A stretch of 64,000 nucleotides of DNA from Plasmopara viticola (taxonomy: Eukaryota > Oomycota > Peronosporomycetes > Peronosporales > Peronosporaceae): contig MBPM02000064.1 of the NCBI GenBank assembly GCA_001695595.3, positions 310,001 to 374,000 on the forward strand, given 5' to 3'. Positions 58,841 through 64,000 of this stretch are shown here, piece by piece; positions within the stretch are counted from its first letter, which is position 1, and every line of letters starts with the position of its first letter. The position numbers and the translations under genes are program-made. The notes under the pieces were generated by a model. That model was not told where the DNA came from and did not search any database. It was given only the letters and a program-made list of their open reading frames with translations.

Positions 58841-59254
58841 GAATTTAAAATTTGGCATAGGCGATTATAATGAAGCATTGTTTCATTGGACCTTTGACGG
58901 ACCTGGAAAGACATGGGTAGGGAGGGACACACCATCAAATTTTCTAAGACGATGTCAACACAACCAGCATTTGATGTTCAGCATATTACAATCCCCAGGA
59001 CTACGAGCCTCATATTTTCTTAAGATCTTGTCTCCGTGCTCGGCCGTGTGAATTTAAAATTTGGCATAGGCGATTATAATGAAGCATTGTTTCATTGGAC
59101 CTTTGACGGACCTGGAAAGACATGGGTAGGGACACACCATCAAATTTTCTAAGACGATGTTAACACAACCAGCATTTAATGTTCAGCATCTTACAATCCC
59201 CAGGACTACGAGCCTCATATTTTTTTAAGATCTTGTCTCCGTGCTTGGCCGTGT
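58841..59254. repeat. Tandem duplication, 209-bp unit
   Basis: GAATTTAAAATTTGGCATAGG starts both copies, at 58841 and 59050. The second copy has a 4-bp deletion (GGGAGGGACA to GGGACA) and a few substitutions, so the duplication is fairly young. Minus-strand frames through the unit have no motif. Confidence 0.9.
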
Positions 59255-62200
59255 GATAAGGCAAGCACAGATGTCCATCCGTATGGCGGTTAATGGTGTC
59301 TCCACTTCTTCCGTACTAATAATACCGGATAGCGAGTATTCATATAGCTGAGCGTTTTTAGTCGACGGCCAGACCTGAGACTTACTACTAAGGGAAGCAA
59401 CCATCTAACGCATTAAAATATCTTAACCTGATGCACACAGTAAGAACTTCACTTGTTAAGGTCTCGAGTCACACGGTTAAAACAGTACATCCTCTCTGTA
59501 AGAGCCTTTTGGGTCGAGGTCGATCCAAAGCTCTAGCCGACTGATACAACACGTCATTTTCAAAAGAAATTTTAGGCGCGTAAACTTAATTGCGCAAGAG
59601 AATTTGCTTCTTATCAGAAAATACAGGACCGAGGCAGAAGCAGCCTCAGGCGTTCCTTGACCTTCAAGGTAGGATGCGCTTTCACATGAATAGCGAAGCG
59701 AAGCAGAGGCACTTTTACGTCCATAGTATTTTTTAAAGTGACGCGGATATCATGCTTTACAGTAATATTTCAAGGTGAAGTGAAAGTCATGCTTTACAGA
59801 GCTCGTTGGAGCCGCTGAATCGAATGTACAAATGTAACACCACAAGTTACAGGCACTCCGTATACAATTCACGTCTTTTGACCGCATGTTCAGATGTGCA
59901 GAGCATGCGATTATAACTCGATTTATAATAACTTAAGGTTCTGCCGTAATTGAGACATCGTAAAGTTCAGCTCACCAAGTAAGAAAATCGCGCTATTAGC
60001 TCACAAAACGTAGACTTTTATGTCCAATGCGGTTGGTGTTCGGGTTGTAGCCTCATCCAGTCTTACGGTAGGTTTTATAAAAAGTTGTGGTGATAACAGG
60101 GCTAAGGGTATCTCTAAATTGGGTGCAAGCCGTTTTGAAATGATAAACATTGAAGTATCAGTTATATTAATGTTAACTACATATTAATTTTTGTATCTAA
60201 AGTTTTAGCTTTCTAATGGTTTAGATAATAACTAAGATGTGTAAAGCAACTTATGCTAACCTACGTCTACCTTGTCTTCTGGCCTCTCGCAATGCCGAGG
60301 GCAAGCTTGAAGGAAAATAAATGCTGTGCTATAAGCGTATGTATAGCTGTTCTACGAAAGTGCTGGAGCAAATGCTCTTCCTAAATTTAGTTTATAATCT
60401 ACACGCTACGCAAGGAGTAGTCGTAAGCGAGTCCCTGTGGCACTTGAAACAGAATATCCTACCGCCCAGCGCATGGTCTATACCGGCTCAGTACTACCCA
60501 TTTGGGAGCTTTTTCTCGCCGGATTCGTTGCTCTAAGATTAAATTAGACCTCTCACAGGACGGCGACTTGCGTCGGTCCCTACTTGTGGACGAAATTCAA
60601 TGCCCTCCGCTTACTGCATCGATGATGTTGGTCATTAAACTTTACCCGCTGAATAAATGAGGGTAGTTTGTGGCTTTACTGGTCAAAGTTGGTAACTTCA
60701 TCACCAAGGGCAGGTCATAGTCCCTAGCAATCTTTACCGCCTTCTCTGTCTTGGCCTTCCGCATGAACAGTTTGTCGAAGAACAACTTTACATAGCCTAA
60801 TGTGGGGTGGTCAAGCTTCAATAAAGCACTTTCGCCACCCAAACGCAGATGATATCTGGACCATTGGGTGACAAAGATGATAAGTTCGTGTTTTTTGCTT
60901 TTTGATAAAGCCGTAGGCTCTCTCGGAGACTTCCATGCGCCTACATGGAAAGTGCAGCCGTTGAATGAGCCCAGCTTCTGTGAATGCTACGGTTGTGGCT
61001 TTTGTGAAAGTCGCAGCCGTTGTTGTAGTTACAGCTTTAGATTTGGAAACCAAATATGGCGTAGAAGCGCTTTTAAGTGCTTAAGCAATCTTATGGGGCC
61101 TGGCTCGATCATCGTTTGATGACGGACTATCTAGCAGCCTTCTTCGCTTTCTATTTTATCATCGCTCTGATCAAGCTGCCGTTTTTTACCGGTCAAAGCA
61201 TCGTTACTATACTTACCTAATTAATTTTCAGAAATTCAGTGAAAGAAATGCAAGAGGCTGTTACAAAAAGTCGAGCTCTGATCTAAAAACTCTTCAGCAA
61301 ATGGTGGCTCCCGGTACATTACAAGAACCCTACCAATGTTTGCATAGTGGATTTTTTTGGAACAATACCTTGGAGATGTATATTTCTTGCTTTGATGTAT
61401 AAACAATTTTAATTCTATACATCGAAACAGAGGTAGTAACATACCGCCAAAATATATCGATCTGTATTTGCGTCTTTTGCACCTTAAGACCGAAGAAATT
61501 GAACAGCTATAAATGGTCATATTGTACGCCACCACACTAACAGCACATTCTACACCAATTAAGCTTTTTCTGCTTTAATTACGTAAACAATAAAGTCTGA
61601 TAACAGCCTACATCTTAGCTTGACGCGCGAAAAGAAACTTAAATGTGATGCCTTTATAATTTGAGGATCGGGACAACGTAATGATGCCACTCACTATTCA
61701 AAAAGCATTAATTCATACTACTCATAAGCATGTACTTTTATGTCCAAGCAATTTCGACATTGATCACGTAGCTCCAACGGTGATCAGATCGCCGTCATAA
61801 GCAAACTTTCATCTCACTGTTTTCTTAGTACGTACCTCATTGATTTATGCATCTACTGCTGCTTTCCTGTTTGCAAATTTGCGGCTGTATCATTGTACGT
61901 TTCTTGAACTTTAAAGAACTAACAATGCGATTTGGTGGCCTCTGAGATTACAACTTCACCCTCGTGCGGATTAAGTGCATCAAAGCTTTCTCGACAATAC
62001 TAGAATACTCTTGGCTGCACCTTTACAAGGATATCTACAGATTTTTCCCGTTATCTCGATCAAATATCGCATCACTCGTATAAGTCAAATTTGCTCGGCT
62101 CTTTTGACCAAAAACGCTTCTGACAAAAGCTCCTTCAATTCTCATCTCCCACAAAAAAAATCGTTTATTCGTATGAGTTTACAAAGGTCACGCATCGATC

Positions 62201-62640
62201 AATGACGTCTTGCATAGTACGCGTAGTCAGTTAATATTTATCGCCTTGTCGATGCATTTCGAAAGCATAATGTAGCTTTAAATGTGATTTTGCACATAAA
62301 ATTCCTCGGAGGATAAGAATTTCCCGAATGCTACGCATTATTGAAGGTACGCTGTGAGCTAGCACCAAAAAATGAATTGAAATTTCAAGACCGTCCAATC
62401 ATATATAGAAATCAGGCCACTATCTTTCTATATAAAAGAAATGATCGCTAGAGAAAAGTCAAACGGTGGAAATTTCATTTTGATATACGCTACAGAAGCA
62501 TGTTGCAGAACGAAATGTAAAGCAATTGCATCAAGGCCTATAGCTGGCTAATCTATGGCCCATTCTTTTTGTTTATTTAAGTTTTTTGAGTAACATTAAA
62601 TAATGGCGTCATATTCTTGCTAATAGTCTGCCAGTATTTG

Positions 62641-63281
62641 TCATTTATACATTTGTAATTCTTGCTCAATACTTTTAATCGCCGCTGGTGCTGCTGTACG
62701 CTTGAATCTGATGCGCTTTTCTGTAGCATACAAAGCCTTTTTCAGTATATCTACCAGCTGATTAACAGTGCTTGACCTTGAGATGTGTCTCCCTGAAGTG
62801 GCAATGGTACAACTGATCAATCCAATTGTATCTTGGCTATCTTTCTCATTTGAAGTTGCTTTCAGTTGCTCACGACTGAGATTCTTCACTTGCACAGATC
62901 TACAGCTACACCAAATTTTAAATTGCCAAGCACTGAGCTTCACTATTTACTGTGTTTTTGATATGCAGAGTCACTGATGCACCTCCGACAGTCACCAGCA
63001 TATCCTACACCAAGCGTCAGTCGTCAATTTTGCCGCCAAATCCATGTATGCTACAGCTTTGGTCTCGTTGGCTCTGCCGTCGCTAGTGGATTTAATGCAT
63101 TACGTCGTGGTATGATACTATTGTATGCAATGCTGCTGTCAAGAAAATTTGAAGTAACGCAATTTACATACCTGAAATCGAGACGCGTGCATGACATGGT
63201 ATACGGCACCCACTCCAACTGGGATCTATACGATTTTGGCTGCATCCCTACTCCTTCGCCGTCCTTTGCTGACAATTGCAT
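62641..63281 (-). pseudogene. copia polyprotein relic (RT end and RNase H end)
   Basis: Minus strand. 63281-63051 encodes YRSQLEWVPYTMSCTRLDFRY, matching the YRSAVGSLMYLM.CTRPDIAYAV block between RT and RNase H of copia. 62943-62641 ends with VNQLVDILKKALYATEK, matching the EQLADILTKALP end of the polyprotein. Most of RNase H between them is lost or scrambled. Confidence 0.5.
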
Positions 63282-64000
63282 CTATGATGAATGTGGAATG
63301 CGCGTCAAATTGAGTGTCCGTTGTCTTAGCGTCGTGTTGGCTGAAACTGCAAACCGCGTTGTTAATGTACCGGGTCCATCCAATCACAAGCGCGCTGCAG
63401 TTACAGTCATGGTCCTTATAGTTTTCAGAACATGCTTAATCTTACTCAATTTTCTTAATTTTCAACGGTATATGAGCGCTGCCAATCTCGTACTATCCTG
63501 CTCGTCTTTTTAACGAAATGTCTGTCGCCGCAGTACAGAAAAAATAGGTGTATTCAATCGTGCCCTTTATGCAAACGCACTGGTTCGCTATGCTGCTAAT
63601 AGTACGATGTACATATCGACAGCATAGAAAAACTTGATTCATGCGCCTGAAGCTCGTTTAAGACCGTAATTAGACATCATATCTCTGCATTGACAATACC
63701 GTTAGGCACTTCCTTGTATTCCTACGGCTTGAGAACGCTTCTTTGAGATCACAATGTCAGCATCCGATCGTTCAGTCGCAGCCATTAATAATGTACAACT
63801 CGGATAGTATTCATGTTTGTCACGTCTGAATATGTCTTGAGCAAGTCAGATTATAATTTCAGCTTGAAGGCTCAATCCCTTTGTAGCGCAAAACTTTTTC
63901 CGAATTGTCACGCTTTTTTCTAGAACCTATCCACAACCAATCGGCCGCACACTTTTCTTCGGCACGTGTGTCCATAAGTCTTTGTATATACAAATTTTGA

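Larger units (their letters stand above)
55004..64000. other. Long gene-poor AT-rich region
   Basis: About 9 kb with no intact gene recognised. A small imperfect hairpin lies at 56158-56199 (ATCCTAGG and CGTGGC arms). A plus-strand stretch near 57742-57870 (FLQKSLYELP... and, in another frame, YKSDADLYP) resembles a decayed copia RT. A minus pair of frames at 61053-60642 (ALLKLDHPTLGYVKLFFDKLF) is protein-like but unidentified. The 58841-59254 duplication and the 62641-63281 copia relic are listed separately. Confidence 0.5.

Noticed and set aside
62977..63513. 178-codon plus-strand open frame with hydrophobic end
   Set aside because: It overlaps a minus-strand copia relic (YRSQL...CTRLD) and has no motif of its own; probably a shadow.
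1..64000. CRISPR arrays, rRNA genes, RxLR or Crinkler effector genes
   Set aside because: None seen: no regular short repeats with unique spacers, no rRNA-like sequence, and no open frame combining a signal peptide with RxLR or LFLAK motifs.

Overview
The window looks like nuclear DNA of an oomycete, most likely a Peronosporales species that still makes flagellated zoospores. The evidence is the short GT-AG introns of 63-76 bp, bZIP factors whose invariant basic-region Asn is replaced (a known oomycete trait), a gene for a flagellar dynein regulatory complex subunit (DRC2/CCDC65), and compact gene islands separated by long AT-rich stretches of decayed retroelements. I did not try to name a species; Phytophthora-like or Plasmopara-like genomes fit.

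Layout. 1-3.7 kb: 3' part of the cohesin-associated factor PDS5, with a 63-bp intron. 5.6-10.6 kb: a nearly full-length but inactivated Ty1/copia element on the minus strand. It has 265-bp LTRs, a 5-bp target duplication and a primer site matching the anticodon half of initiator tRNA-Met. 10.6-25.4 kb: gene-poor, holding a truncated PAP2-like gene end, a BED-finger-like relic, a tRNA-like relic and a perfect 23-bp hairpin. 25.4-37.9 kb: a cluster of three bZIP genes. Two are close paralogues in inverted orientation that also share upstream sequence; the third is a diverged relative. DRC2 and an LTR-like GC-rich island lie among them. 37.9-47.2 kb: gene-poor, with gypsy RT and RNase H relics in opposite orientations, a 62-bp tandem repeat and three copies of a ~413-bp tandem repeat. 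47.3-55.0 kb: a plus-strand gene island with an EF-hand/CorA fusion, a disordered protein with a FAM47-like end, a HAD-phosphatase/imidazoleglycerol-phosphate dehydratase fusion, and a TPR protein with a catalytically dead prolyl-hydroxylase-like domain. 55-64 kb: gene-poor, with a 209-bp tandem duplication and copia relics.

The intact genes do not form one pathway; they are ordinary single-copy genes in islands. The most interesting points are domain architectures: (i) an N-terminal HAD with a complete catalytic set joined to a complete IGPD, a possible convergent version of bacterial bifunctional HisB; (ii) EF-hands joined to a CorA Mg2+ channel; (iii) a PHD/EGLN-like oxygenase fold that has lost its metal and 2-oxoglutarate ligands; (iv) bZIP factors with Tyr or Asp in place of the DNA-contacting Asn, carrying a C-terminal domain that looks NTF2-like. 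All family assignments come from reading motifs by eye; no database search was run.
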